This document shows, piece after piece, positions 7,823-17,267 of a stretch of DNA of 59,501 nt. The stretch is from Kocuria carniphila (GTDB lineage Bacteria > Actinomycetota > Actinomycetes > Actinomycetales > Micrococcaceae), in the NCBI RefSeq assembly GCF_004136555.1, contig NZ_NOIT01000021.1, positions 1-59,501 on the forward strand. The letters are read 5' to 3'. Below the pieces are notes generated by a model. The model searched no databases, was not told the origin of the DNA, and saw only the letters and a program-made list of their open reading frames with translations. The first letter of the stretch is position 1. Every line of letters begins with the position of its first letter. The translations under genes and the position numbers were made by a program.

Positions 7823-9529
7823 GTGAGCATCAATGTGTTCCATCTGCCCGACCTGGGCGAAGGTCTCACCGAGGCGGACATCCTGCACTGGCTGGTCGCC
7901 GAGGGTGACACCGTGGCCATGGACCAGCCGATCGTGGAGGTCGAAACCGCCAAATCAGCGGTCGAGATCCCCAGCCCCTTCGAGGGCACGGTCCACAAGT
8001 TGCACGGCGCGGAGGGCGAGACGCTCACGGTGGGCCAGTCGCTGATCTCGGTCTCCGACGGCGCCGAAACCCCGGCCTCTGAGGACGCCCCGGCACCCGC
8101 CACGGAGGCTTCGGCCACCGAATCCGAGGACTCTCCCGCACCCACCCAGGGCGCGAGCTACCGCGAGGAGGAGCGCGCGGGAACGCAGCCCTCCGCCGAG
8201 GAGTCAGCGGACGACAGTTCCGACGAGTCCTCCGGCAACGTACTGATCGGCTACGGAACCACCTCGGGTGGTTCGTCCCGCCGACGCCGCCGCGGCAAGT
8301 CCGCGCGCACGTCCGGCGGTTCCGCGACCGGCCAGTCCGGTGCCGCGTCCCACACCCACGACGCGCTCACCGCGGCACCGCGCATGGCCCCCACGGTCAT
8401 CTCGCCGCTGGTGCGCAAGCTCGCCAAGGAGCATGGCGTGGACATCACCGGGCTCATCGGAACCGGTCCGGGCGGACTGATCATGCGTCAGGATATCCGG
8501 GCCGCTCTGGATCAGGTGGACGATCAACGACGCCGCTCGGATGCGGCCGGCCCCGCGCCCACCGGTCTCGCGACGCCACCTCCCGCTCCCCCGGCTCCGG
8601 CCGCGCCGGCAGCTCCCGGCTCAGCGGCGCATCACACGTCGGTTCCGCCCACGCCCAGCAAGGGGTGGCCGGCCACCGCCGCGGACCCGGGCCACTCGAC
8701 CCTTCCTCCCCATGCGAGCGCGGCCCGCGGCGGGAAGAGGACAGGCGAGGCAGGGGCGGAAACGGCGGCGTCGGCGAATGTCGCTGGCACGCACGGGCAG
8801 AATGTGGACTCGCGAACCGGCCTGGCCGTGGCGCAGCGCGAACCCGTCAAGGGCGTGCGCAAGGCGATATCCGATGCGATGACGCGCTCGCGCACCGAGA
8901 TTCCCGAGGCCACCATCTGGGTGGATGTGGACGCGACCGAGTTGCTGAATCTGCGCGCGAGCTACAAGGCCAAGGACCCGGAGAACGCGCCGAGTCTGCT
9001 CGCACTGCTGGCTCGTTTCACGCTGGCCGGGCTGCGCGCCTTCCCGCAACTGTGTTCGCGGCTCGAGACCCACGAGGACGGCACGCGCTCGATCGTGCGC
9101 TTCGACGGTGTGAACCTGGGCCTGGCCGTGGAATCCGAGCGCGGACTGCTGGTTCCCAACCTGCGCAACGCGGATCAGCTCAACACCGTGGAGCTCAACC
9201 AGCGCATGCGCGAGGTCATCGAAGTGGCCCGTTCCGGCAAGGCGAGCCCAGCGGAGCTGTCGGGCAGCACGTTCACGCTCAACAACTACGGCGTGTTCGG
9301 CACGGACGGCGCCACGCCCATCATTAACCACCCCGAGGTGGGCATCCTGGGTATCGGACGCATCATCGACAAGCCCTGGGTCGTCAACGGTGAACTCGCG
9401 GTCCGCAAGGTCACCACACTGACCCTCGCCTTCGACCACCGCGTGTGCGATGGCGGTTCCGCGGGCGGGTTCCTGCGCTTCGTGGCCGACGCCGTGGAGG
9501 ACCCGACCAGCGCGTTCTTGCGGATGTAG
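7823..9529 (+). CDS. Dihydrolipoamide acyltransferase E2 component
   Basis: 568 aa. A single lipoyl domain occupies residues 1-77, with the lipoylated lysine expected at K44 (VETAKSAVEI). A peripheral subunit-binding domain follows at about 195-232 (ISPLVRKLAKEHGVDI...GPGG). The acyltransferase domain covers about 340-568, with the catalytic HRVCDGG motif at H539 and D543. Long Ala/Pro/Ser linkers separate them. GTG 7823 starts 3 nt after the E1beta stop and GGAGGAC precedes it. E2 is the last gene of the operon; no E3 (lipoamide dehydrogenase) gene is in the window, so it must be supplied from elsewhere. Confidence 0.9.
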   Translation: MSINVFHLPDLGEGLTEADILHWLVAEGDTVAMDQPIVEVETAKSAVEIPSPFEGTVHKLHGAEGETLTVGQSLISVSDGAETPASEDAPAPATEASATESEDSPAPTQGASYREEERAGTQPSAEESADDSSDESSGNVLIGYGTTSGGSSRRRRRGKSARTSGGSATGQSGAASHTHDALTAAPRMAPTVISPLVRKLAKEHGVDITGLIGTGPGGLIMRQDIRAALDQVDDQRRRSDAAGPAPTGLATPPPAPPAPAAPAAPGSAAHHTSVPPTPSKGWPATAADPGHSTLPPHASAARGGKRTGEAGAETAASANVAGTHGQNVDSRTGLAVAQREPVKGVRKAISDAMTRSRTEIPEATIWVDVDATELLNLRASYKAKDPENAPSLLALLARFTLAGLRAFPQLCSRLETHEDGTRSIVRFDGVNLGLAVESERGLLVPNLRNADQLNTVELNQRMREVIEVARSGKASPAELSGSTFTLNNYGVFGTDGATPIINHPEVGILGIGRIIDKPWVVNGELAVRKVTTLTLAFDHRVCDGGSAGGFLRFVADAVEDPTSAFLRM

Positions 9530-9569
9530 CGGCTCGGGTACCGGCCGGCGCCTTACTTCCGGCGGCAGT

Positions 9570-9608
9570 GCATCGTGCGGTGGACCTACTTGGTCCGCCG
9601 CACGATGC
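9570..9608. terminator. Bidirectional hairpin between E2 and polyprenyl synthase genes
   Basis: Arms at 9570-9586 and 9592-9608 match in 16 of 17 positions with a 5-nt loop. The right arm covers the last codons and stop of the minus-strand synthase gene. It separates two convergent transcription units and probably ends both, although no long T tract follows. Confidence 0.6.
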
Positions 9609-10707
9609 CGTCCGTGGTCTCCGACAGCTGCTCCACGAGCGTGGTCGGCAGCTGCGAATCTTCCAGCAGGTCCTTGGCCCGTTGAGCAGCCTGCTCCGCC
9701 ATGCGCTCCACGCCGGCGCGGGCACCGCAGCGTTCCAGCAGGTCCTTGGCTGCGTGGGCGTCCTCATCGCTCAGACCTTCTACCGCGGCCCGGTCCAGAA
9801 TCTCCCGCAGTTTGGGTCCGTACGGCCCGTGTTCGGCGAGGGAGATGAGCATGGTCCGTTTGCCCTCGCGCAGATCCGATTGAGCCGACTTGCCGGTCCG
9901 TTCGGGGTCGCCGAAAACGCCCAGGACATCGTCCGCGAGCTGGTAGGCCGTACCCATGGCCCGGCCGACATCGCCGAGCACGTTGACGTCCGCCACGGGA
10001 GCACCACCCAGCACGGCACCTGCGGTCAATGGGGCTTCAAATGAGTACGCGGAGGTCTTCAGACGCGTGGCCAGTAGGATTTCCTGATTGGACACCGTCA
10101 AACCGGGCAAGGCGTGCTCAACGTCCAGGAACTCGCCGGCTGCAGACCGGAACACCGCTTCGTCCAGGATCGCAAGCAGCCGCAGCAGTCGCGATTCCGG
10201 CGCATGCGACGTGGCGATCAGCCGGTACGCGCCCGTGAGCGCGAGGTCACCGGCCAGGATTCCCACGCTGCGCCCATACTGTTTCGCGTGTTCGGTTCCC
10301 CCCGCCGACGTCGCTCGGGCACCCAACGCCATCCGGGTCGCCGCGCGCCGTTCGGCCGCCGCGTTGACCGTGGGTTGGTGACGGCGCAGCTCGTCCTGGT
10401 CTATCACGTCGTCGTGAATGAGCAGGGCGGTGTGGAGCAATTCGAACCCTGCACCCACGGCGTTGATGACCGGGTGCACGGGACGGGCCGGATAAGAATG
10501 GGTGGCCATGTGCAGCAGTTGCGGCCGCACACCCTTGCCCCCGTTGGCCACGCGGGCGATCTCCCGCCACAGCTCGGCGAACCGAGGATTGACCTGCTCC
10601 GCGCGCTCAATGGCGTTGTTCAGGAACCCCTGCAGGGACTTGGATGCGGTGAACTCCTCCACGGGCCGGCCCGTGCCGCTCTGTGTGTACGAGGAGTACT
10701 TCTTCAT
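9586..10707 (-). CDS. Polyprenyl (geranylgeranyl-type) diphosphate synthase
   Basis: 373 aa. Both aspartate-rich motifs of trans-isoprenyl diphosphate synthases are present: first LIHDDVID (about 95) and second QLADDVLGVFGD, with KGVRPQL upstream. It condenses isopentenyl diphosphate with allylic diphosphates to make C20 or longer chains for menaquinone, carotenoids or other terpenoids; the product length cannot be read safely. The start ATG is 4 nt after the stop of the P450 gene and AGGGG overlaps that stop, so the two genes are one transcriptional unit. In actinobacteria such genes are often called idsA or grcC. Confidence 0.88.
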   Translation of the reverse strand: MKKYSSYTQSGTGRPVEEFTASKSLQGFLNNAIERAEQVNPRFAELWREIARVANGGKGVRPQLLHMATHSYPARPVHPVINAVGAGFELLHTALLIHDDVIDQDELRRHQPTVNAAAERRAATRMALGARATSAGGTEHAKQYGRSVGILAGDLALTGAYRLIATSHAPESRLLRLLAILDEAVFRSAAGEFLDVEHALPGLTVSNQEILLATRLKTSAYSFEAPLTAGAVLGGAPVADVNVLGDVGRAMGTAYQLADDVLGVFGDPERTGKSAQSDLREGKRTMLISLAEHGPYGPKLREILDRAAVEGLSDEDAHAAKDLLERCGARAGVERMAEQAAQRAKDLLEDSQLPTTLVEQLSETTDGIVRRTK

Positions 10708-10711
10708 GCCC

Positions 10712-12019
10712 CTATTTCAGCACACCGCTCTGACCAGCTGAGGAAAGCCCCACGCGCAGCCCCTCCACCCTGTATCCGGCGATCAACGCGTCAGTGAACA
10801 GCTCGGGCGCGGCCAATTGCTCCACCTCGCGGCTGAATAGTTCGCGCAAGAACACGTCGGTCTCCTGGATGGCGACGAAGTGACCCGGGCAGCGGTGGGC
10901 ACCGTCGCCAAAGGCTGCGCCTTCGGGACGAGCCCCGCGCGGAAGTTTGCGCTCGGGACAGACCTCGCGGGGCTGGTTGAAGACCTCGGTGTCCACATTG
11001 GTGTCCTTGACGGACATCGTGATCATGTCACCGGCGGGAATCGTGTAGCTCTGGCCGTCGTGTTCGACCTCGATGTCCTCGGTGGCGCGGCGGTAGAGCA
11101 GGCCCACCACGGGTTCCAAGCGCAGGATGTCGTGCAGGATCGCATATCGCTCACCCTTACCCGCCACCATGAACCGCTCCTGCAGCGGCTTGTTCTCGAG
11201 CAAGTGCCACACAGACATGGCAATGAACTCGCGCGTGGTGACCATGCCCGCCGCGGCGTAGGTGAGGCACTCGGTCGCAATTTCCGTCAGGGTGTAATTC
11301 TGATCGAGCAGGTGCGAGATCACGTCTGCTCGGCGCTCCTTCTTGCGAGCTTTGACCGCCGGGCGAACGTCGTGCCATGTGAATGTGGCCACCGGGAGGC
11401 TGTTCAGGGACGAGCGGATCGTGAACCACACCTTGTGCACAGCGTTGCGAGGTGTCTCGGTGGGATCGGCGTCGCTGCCGAAAAGTTTCATGAGGCGCCG
11501 CCCCATGGCGTCCGGATCGGTGCCGTCCAGGCCCACGATGTGCGCGGCCACCCGAACGGAGTACCCCATGGCCGCCTCGCCCAGGTCGAGCGACCCGGTG
11601 CGGTCCAGCTCAGCCAAGGTCTCTTTGGCGTAGCGGTCCATGAGCTCGCGGTAAGTGGTGTCCACGGTGGTGGGCGCGAAGAAGCGAGCGATCATGGAGC
11701 GCTGCTCGCGGTGCTCCGGGCCGTCCGAGAACAGGACGGGATGGCGTGACTTGCGCAGTCCCGCACGCACCTGTTCGGCGCGGAAACCAGCCTGCAGAGT
11801 CTTCTGGTTCCGCAGTACCTGGCGTGCAAGGTTCAGCGAACTGATGCGCCAACCGTCACCCACCCTCTCGATGGGGATGCCGGTGTTCCATTCACCGTCG
11901 GTGGCTTTTCGCTGATCCATATCCTGGCTGTCGCTCCGCCCTGTCACCGGGCACTGGTTCGCAGTCGGGGCCCCCGCGGGGCCGTCCGCCGCCATACGTT
12001 CGGCACTCACATCCCCCAT
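10712..12019 (-). CDS. Cytochrome P450 with atypical K-helix and I-helix motifs
   Basis: About 435 aa, a usual length for a bacterial soluble P450. The heme-thiolate loop is FGDGAHRCPGHFVA, with the ligand Cys. Two conserved features differ. The K-helix ExxR is DILR (Asp near residue 297), and the I-helix reads AAGMVTTRE, with Val where an acidic residue usually precedes the Thr pair. Both can alter proton delivery or folding. The start is ambiguous between GTG 12025 and ATG 12019. It is the first gene of an operon with a polyprenyl diphosphate synthase, which hints at a terpenoid or quinone substrate. No ferredoxin gene is adjacent. Confidence 0.85.
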   Translation of the reverse strand: MGDVSAERMAADGPAGAPTANQCPVTGRSDSQDMDQRKATDGEWNTGIPIERVGDGWRISSLNLARQVLRNQKTLQAGFRAEQVRAGLRKSRHPVLFSDGPEHREQRSMIARFFAPTTVDTTYRELMDRYAKETLAELDRTGSLDLGEAAMGYSVRVAAHIVGLDGTDPDAMGRRLMKLFGSDADPTETPRNAVHKVWFTIRSSLNSLPVATFTWHDVRPAVKARKKERRADVISHLLDQNYTLTEIATECLTYAAAGMVTTREFIAMSVWHLLENKPLQERFMVAGKGERYAILHDILRLEPVVGLLYRRATEDIEVEHDGQSYTIPAGDMITMSVKDTNVDTEVFNQPREVCPERKLPRGARPEGAAFGDGAHRCPGHFVAIQETDVFLRELFSREVEQLAAPELFTDALIAGYRVEGLRVGLSSAGQSGVLK

Positions 12020-12148
12020 TGTCACTCACGAAAGCACCTGTGGATACAGCGCGTCATACCCCCAATGCTGAGGACACCCCGGATAAGCTGGGGTGAGAGG
12101 TCGCCGGGAGCTGCGTCCGCAGCTTCCGTCTACGAAGCTGGAGCCGCC

Positions 12149-12913
12149 ATGTCAGCACCCGCCCCTGCCCGTCCGAGTGGATCCGCGCCCGTCACGCGCG
12201 CCGGTCACCGCAGCCGGTTCTCATCCGTGGCTGCCAAATACATCATGGCCATCACCGGTCTGATTTTCTCGGCCTATGTCCTGGTCCACATGATCGGCAA
12301 CCTCAAGGTCTATCAGGGCCCCGAGGCCTTCAATTCGTACGCGCACTGGCTGCGTAACGCGTTCTACCCCGTGCTCCCCTACGAGGGTCTGCTCTGGATC
12401 CTGCGCGTGGTGCTGCTGGTCAGCGTGATCGCCCACATCGTGTGCGCCCTCATTCTGAAATCCCGTGCTCGGCGCGCCCGCGGCGGTGCCCGCGCGCCCA
12501 GCATTCGCCGACGCCGCGGCCTGGGCCTTTCCGTGTTCGCCGGCCGATCGATGCTGGTCACCGGTGTGGTGCTGTTGCTGTTCGTGATCTTCCACATCCT
12601 GGATCTGACCACGGGCACCTCCCCCGCGGCCCCGGACGGCTTCCAAGCCGCCACGCACGAATCGTCCTACGCGTATTCGAACCTGGTGGACTCGTTCAGC
12701 CGCTGGCCGGCCTCTCTGATCTACATCGTGGCCATGCTGGCCCTGGCCCTGCACCTGCTCCACGGCCTGGTGAGTTCGGTGTACGACCTGGGCATCGGCG
12801 TGGGTTCCAAGGCCCGCAACATTCTGGCCGCGGTGGCCCTTCTGGTGGCCCTGGTGGTCGCTCTGGGCAACATCACCATTCCCGTGGCTGTTCTGACAGG
12901 ACTGATTTCATGA
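12149..12913 (+). CDS. sdhC: Succinate dehydrogenase cytochrome b558 subunit
   Basis: 254 aa with five hydrophobic helices. The segment KYIMAITGLIFSAYVLVHMIGNLKVYQGPEAFNSYAHWLR is diagnostic of the SdhC/FrdC b558 family, with the His axial heme ligands in HMIGN and later helices. It anchors the flavoprotein and iron-sulfur subunits and passes electrons to menaquinone. The start is ATG 12149, with GGAG 5 nt upstream. Upstream, about 130 bp separate it from the divergent P450 gene. Confidence 0.92.
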   Translation: MSAPAPARPSGSAPVTRAGHRSRFSSVAAKYIMAITGLIFSAYVLVHMIGNLKVYQGPEAFNSYAHWLRNAFYPVLPYEGLLWILRVVLLVSVIAHIVCALILKSRARRARGGARAPSIRRRRGLGLSVFAGRSMLVTGVVLLLFVIFHILDLTTGTSPAAPDGFQAATHESSYAYSNLVDSFSRWPASLIYIVAMLALALHLLHGLVSSVYDLGIGVGSKARNILAAVALLVALVVALGNITIPVAVLTGLIS

Positions 12914-14868
12914 GCTCCCCGTTGACCGACCGCGCCTCCGAACCCCTGGACGGCCGCATTCCCGACGGCGATCCGGCCACCGCATGGGCTCGCCGGAAAC
13001 TCGATTACAAACTGGTCAGCCCGCTCAACCGGCGTAAGTTCCGCGTGATCGTGGTGGGTACGGGACTGGCCGGGGCGGGATGTGCTGCCGCGCTCGGGGA
13101 GCTGGGCTACGACGTCGTCGTCTATACCTTCCACGACGCCGCCCGCCGTGCCCACTCGGTGGCGGCCCAGGGCGGTATCAACGCGGCCCGCGCGAAGAAG
13201 GTGGACAACGATTCACTCGAGCGGTTCGTCAAGGACACCGTGAAGGGCGGGGATTTCCGCGGGCGCGAGGCCGATTGTTTCCGTCTCGGGGAGGAATCCG
13301 TGCGCGTCATCGACCATATGGACGCGATCGGCGCACCGTTCGCCCGAGAGTACGGCGGGCAATTGCGCACCCGGTCGTTCGGTGGCGTGCAGGTCTCGCG
13401 CACCTATTACACGCGTGGCCAGACGGGTCAGCAGCTGCAGGTGGCGGCGTCCCGTGCGCTGCAACGTCAGGTGGGCACGGGCAGCGTGGATCTGCGCACG
13501 CATCGCGAGATGCTGGATCTGATCGTCAAGGACGGTCGCGCGCAGGGCGTGGTGTGCCGCAACTTGTACACCGGCGAGATCGAGGCGGAGACCGCTCACG
13601 CCGTGGTGCTGTGCACGGGCGGCTACGGCAACGTGTATTTCCGCTCGACGCTCGCGCACAATTCGAACGTGACCGCGGCCTGGCGGGCGCACAGGCGCGG
13701 AGCGTATTTCGCGTCCCCGTCCTTCATCCAGTTCCATCCGACCGCGTTGCCGGTGAGTTCGCACTGGCAGTCCAAAACCACGCTGATGAGTGAGTCGCTG
13801 CGTAATGACGGACGCATCTGGGTTCCGGCGCGGGCCGGTGACGACCGCCCACCCAACGAGATTCCCGAGGACGAGCGCGACTACTACCTGGAGCGCAAGT
13901 ACCCCGCGTACGGCAACCTGTCCCCGCGAGACATCTCCTCTCGGGCGGCGCGCGAACAGATCGAGGCGGGCCACGGCGTGGGCCCGCTTAAGAACAGCGT
14001 GTACTTGGATTTCCGAGACGCCATGGAACGGCTGGGCAAGCCGACCATCAAGGAGCGCTACGGAAACCTGTTCTCCATGTATTTCGATGCAACAGGTGAG
14101 GACCCCTACACCCAGCCCATGCGCATCGCTCCGGGCGCGCACTTCGCGATGGGTGGGCTGTGGAGCGACTACGACATGATGACCTCAGTACCCGGCTTGT
14201 TCGTGGGTGGCGAGGCCGGATGGGGCTATCACGGCGCCAACCGGTTGGGCGCCAACTCACTGCTCTCGGCGTGCGTGGATGGCTGGTTCACCCTCCCGTT
14301 CTCGGTGCCCAACTTCCTGGCTTCGCATCTCGGGACCGCTCCCCTGTCGCTTGACGACGACGCCGTGCGCGCCACGGTCGACGACGTCAAGGCCCGCACG
14401 GAGCAGCTGCTGTCCATCGGTGGAACCCGCGGTGCAGACGACTTCCACCGGCGACTCGGCGACATTTTGTACACGGGTTGTGGAGTGTCCCGGACGGTGT
14501 CCGGATTGGAAACTGCCCTCAACGAGATCCGCTCCTTGCGTTCGGAATTTTGGAATGACTTGCGAGTTCCGGGAACGGGGCGGCAGCTGAACCAGGAACT
14601 CGAGCGCGCGGGTCGCGTGGCCGACTATCTGGAAATGGCCGAACTCATGTGCCTGGATGCCTTGGACCGCGACGAGTCCTGCGGCGCGCACTTCCGTGAG
14701 GATCACCAGACCGAAGGCGGCGAAGCGCAGCGCGATGACGAGAACTGGGCGTTCGTATCCGCGTGGGAGCACGTGCCCGGCACGCCCGAGCACCCGGGCA
14801 CGCCCATACGGCACGCGGAACCACTGTCGTTCGAGACAGTTCCGCTGCAGACCAGGAACTACAAGTGA
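12910..14868 (+). CDS. sdhA: Succinate dehydrogenase/fumarate reductase flavoprotein subunit
   Basis: 652 aa. The FAD-binding dinucleotide fold starts VVGTGLAGAGCAAALGELGY near residue 45, the covalent FAD-linking His lies in AHSVAAQGGINAA, and substrate-site motifs QFHPTALP and GAHFAMGGLW are present. It oxidises succinate to fumarate on the cytoplasmic face. The ATG overlaps the sdhC stop by 4 bp (ATGA), which indicates coupled translation. Its length and partners fit the three-subunit, SdhD-less complex seen in Corynebacterium and Bacillus. Confidence 0.93.
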   Translation: MSSPLTDRASEPLDGRIPDGDPATAWARRKLDYKLVSPLNRRKFRVIVVGTGLAGAGCAAALGELGYDVVVYTFHDAARRAHSVAAQGGINAARAKKVDNDSLERFVKDTVKGGDFRGREADCFRLGEESVRVIDHMDAIGAPFAREYGGQLRTRSFGGVQVSRTYYTRGQTGQQLQVAASRALQRQVGTGSVDLRTHREMLDLIVKDGRAQGVVCRNLYTGEIEAETAHAVVLCTGGYGNVYFRSTLAHNSNVTAAWRAHRRGAYFASPSFIQFHPTALPVSSHWQSKTTLMSESLRNDGRIWVPARAGDDRPPNEIPEDERDYYLERKYPAYGNLSPRDISSRAAREQIEAGHGVGPLKNSVYLDFRDAMERLGKPTIKERYGNLFSMYFDATGEDPYTQPMRIAPGAHFAMGGLWSDYDMMTSVPGLFVGGEAGWGYHGANRLGANSLLSACVDGWFTLPFSVPNFLASHLGTAPLSLDDDAVRATVDDVKARTEQLLSIGGTRGADDFHRRLGDILYTGCGVSRTVSGLETALNEIRSLRSEFWNDLRVPGTGRQLNQELERAGRVADYLEMAELMCLDALDRDESCGAHFREDHQTEGGEAQRDDENWAFVSAWEHVPGTPEHPGTPIRHAEPLSFETVPLQTRNYK

Positions 14869-14926
14869 TGTCCGCCCATGAACGCTTCCGATTCGCGTTG
14901 TCCAGCAGCATGCGAGGAGACCGACT

Positions 14927-15679
14927 GTGAAACTGACCATTGATGTGTGGCGGCAAGCCTCCGACGAAACCGACGGCAGATTCGTCTCGTACACGGTGGA
15001 CGACGCCGCGGCGGAGATGTCCCTGCCGGAGCTGCTGGATCGACTCAATTCGCAACTGGTCGAGGAGGGTGAAGACCCCATTGCCTTCGACACGGACTGT
15101 CGCGAGGGAATTTGCGGCACGTGTGGCATCACGGTGGACGGGATTCCGCACGGTCCGGAGCCGCACACGCCCATGTGCCGTCAGCACCTGAGGTCCTTCT
15201 CGGACGGTGCGCATATTCGGATGGAACCGTTCAGGTCCTCTGCGTTCCCGGTGGTGCGCGATCTGGTGGTGGACCGTTCCGCGATGGACCGTGTGGTGGC
15301 TTCGGGCGGATTCGTATCCGTGGACGCCGGCACGGCCCCGGATGCGGACACCCGCCAGATCCCGTTCGACATGGCGGAGCGAGCCCTGGATTTCTCGGCG
15401 TGCATCGGCTGCGGCGCGTGCATTGCAGCCTGCCCGAACGGGTCGTCGCACTTGTTCACCGGCTCGTTGCTCACTCACCTGGCCACGCTTCCCCAGGGCA
15501 AGCCGGAGCGCGGACGACGTGCCCGCGGCGTGGTGGAGTCCGCCGAGGAAGAGTTCGGCCCGTGCTCGGTCTACGGCGAATGCGCAGAGGTCTGCCCCGC
15601 GGGCATTCCCCTGTCAGCCATCAGTGCCGTGAACCGTGAGGCTGCCCGTGCCGCCGTGCGGCGGAATCGGGATGACTGA
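14927..15679 (+). CDS. sdhB: Succinate dehydrogenase iron-sulfur subunit
   Basis: 250 aa. The N-terminal ferredoxin domain has CREGICGTCG plus a downstream Cys for the [2Fe-2S] cluster. The C-terminal domain has CIGCGACIAACP for [4Fe-4S] and CSVYGECAEVCP for the third cluster. It relays electrons from SdhA flavin to the SdhC quinone site. The GTG start at 14927 follows GAGGAGA at 14914-14920. A 58-bp gap separates it from sdhA; the three genes form one operon. Confidence 0.93.
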   Translation: MKLTIDVWRQASDETDGRFVSYTVDDAAAEMSLPELLDRLNSQLVEEGEDPIAFDTDCREGICGTCGITVDGIPHGPEPHTPMCRQHLRSFSDGAHIRMEPFRSSAFPVVRDLVVDRSAMDRVVASGGFVSVDAGTAPDADTRQIPFDMAERALDFSACIGCGACIAACPNGSSHLFTGSLLTHLATLPQGKPERGRRARGVVESAEEEFGPCSVYGECAEVCPAGIPLSAISAVNREAARAAVRRNRDD

Positions 15680-15739
15680 CTACTACGCCTCGACAACCGC
15701 AGAAGGGGAAAGTTTGACCCCGTGGCCCAGTCCCGATGA

Positions 15740-16348
15740 TTAAACCGCCGGGCTCAGCGCCAACTTTGAGGCAATGGCCAGCATGACCACGCCCACCATG
15801 ATGTCCACGATGCGCCAGGTCAGAGGGGTATTCAAGACCCGCGAGAGCGCTTTGGCGCCCGCACCCAGTGCGATGAACCAGATGACGGACCCCATGATGG
15901 CTCCTGCTGCGAAGACCCATCGTTGATCGCCCTGTTGATTGGCCAGGTTGCCCAGCATGATCACGGTGTCCAGGTACACATGGGGGTTCAACCAGGTCAG
16001 CCCCAAGGTCGTCAGGACCACTGTCCTGAGAGACCCACCGCCTTCCTCGGCTGCCTGTAGGCCCTGGGGCTTCATGGCCGAGCGGAACGATTGAATCGCG
16101 AAGCCCACCAGATAAATCACGCCACCCCAGCGGAAGATCTCCAGCAACCACGGCACGCGTTCAATCAGGAACCCGATCCCGGCAGTTCCCACGGAAATCA
16201 GAAACACGTCCGAGGCGATGCAGATGAGCACCACGGCCCACACGTGCTGACGACGAATGCCTTGCCGCAGAACGAACGCGTTCTGGGCACCGATCGCCAC
16301 GATGAGGGCCAGCCCGGTCAGCATGCCGGGGATGAAGACGGAAGTCAC
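15740..16348 (-). CDS. LysE/ArgO family basic amino acid exporter
   Basis: 202 aa with about six membrane helices. The beginning GMLTGLALIVAIGAQNAFVLRQGI is a strong LysE signature and LTWLNPHVYLDT is the second conserved loop. Relatives export L-lysine and L-arginine, normally under a LysG/ArgP LysR-type regulator, but no such regulator is adjacent here. It converges on sdhB. The nearby arginine-type catabolic cluster makes arginine a plausible substrate, but that link is inference. Confidence 0.88.
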   Translation of the reverse strand: MTSVFIPGMLTGLALIVAIGAQNAFVLRQGIRRQHVWAVVLICIASDVFLISVGTAGIGFLIERVPWLLEIFRWGGVIYLVGFAIQSFRSAMKPQGLQAAEEGGGSLRTVVLTTLGLTWLNPHVYLDTVIMLGNLANQQGDQRWVFAAGAIMGSVIWFIALGAGAKALSRVLNTPLTWRIVDIMVGVVMLAIASKLALSPAV

Positions 16349-16563
16349 TCGACAAAACTAGACCCTGCCCCTGACCGGCGGAAACCAGTTGCGGCATGCA
16401 TAGTCACAAATTACTGCGCGGGCGAGTGCAGGAGTTACTTTCCTTACATCGGGACTACGTCGGACGTTTCCGCCGTTATGCTTTCCGACGAAACAATTTC
16501 CCGGGAGGTGTGCGCGTCGTCGGCGTGGGCACCCGAACCGAGAGAACGACGAGAGGACGCTAG

Positions 16564-17178
16564 ATGACTGAGACCGCAACCGCTGATCTGACCGTGGCCA
16601 TCGACCAGGACGCCGTGGATCGCTTGTTCTGCGATGCCCGCACCGCGAGCCACTTCACGGACGCCCCCGTGACCGATGAGCAGAAGCGCACCATCTACGA
16701 GCTCACCAAGATGGGCCCCACCGCGTTCAACTCCCAGCCCATGCGCATCACCTGGGTCGAGTCCCCCGAGGCCCGCGAGCGCCTGGTCAAGCACATGAGC
16801 CGCGGCAACCAAGAGAAGACCCGCAACGCTCCGTTGACCGCCATCCTGTCCTACGACGAGAACTGGCACGAGCACTTCCCCGAGTTCCTGCCGGCCGCCC
16901 CGCAGATGAAGAGCATGTACGACGAGAACGACGACATGCGCATCACCAGCGGCAAGGCCAACTCCCACATCCAGGTGGGCTATTTCATCATTGCCGCCCG
17001 CATCGCAGGCCTGGCCGCCGGCCCCATGACCGGCTTCAACCCGGCCGGCGTGGATGAGGAGTTCTTCGAGGGCACCGGCAAGCACTCCATCGTGGTCGTC
17101 AACCTGGGCACCCCGGTTGAGCCCGAGTACGCACGCAACCCGCGCTTCGACGCCGAGGACGTTACCGAGACCATCTGA
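16564..17178 (+). CDS. Malonic semialdehyde reductase-like nitroreductase family protein (RutE type)
   Basis: 204 aa, the usual length. It belongs to the FMN-dependent nitroreductase superfamily: KMGPTAFNSQPMRITWV contributes the Asn/Ser FMN contacts and AARIAGLAAGPMTGFNP is the conserved second half of RutE/HadB-like proteins. RutE reduces malonic semialdehyde to 3-hydroxypropionate in pyrimidine breakdown, but no rut genes are present, so a general quinone, nitro or aldehyde reductase role is equally possible. GAGAGGA precedes the ATG. A strong terminator follows the stop. Confidence 0.8.
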   Translation: MTETATADLTVAIDQDAVDRLFCDARTASHFTDAPVTDEQKRTIYELTKMGPTAFNSQPMRITWVESPEARERLVKHMSRGNQEKTRNAPLTAILSYDENWHEHFPEFLPAAPQMKSMYDENDDMRITSGKANSHIQVGYFIIAARIAGLAAGPMTGFNPAGVDEEFFEGTGKHSIVVVNLGTPVEPEYARNPRFDAEDVTETI

Positions 17179-17197
17179 TTCTCAGTACGCAGAAAGC

Positions 17198-17238
17198 GAG
17201 CCGGACCCGCCATTGAGGCGGGTCCGGCTCGTTTTGTC
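17198..17238. terminator. Strong rho-independent terminator after the nitroreductase gene
   Basis: Perfect 14-bp arms at 17198-17211 and 17217-17230, loop ATTGA, followed by GTTTTGT. It lies between two convergent genes. Confidence 0.85.
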
Positions 17239-17267
17239 TTCGGCGCAGATCATGCGTTGAATCCAGA

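Noticed and set aside
9586-12019. Terpenoid biosynthetic gene cluster
   Set aside because: There is a prenyl diphosphate synthase and a P450, but no cyclase, phytoene synthase or other tailoring gene, and both flanks are unrelated core metabolism.
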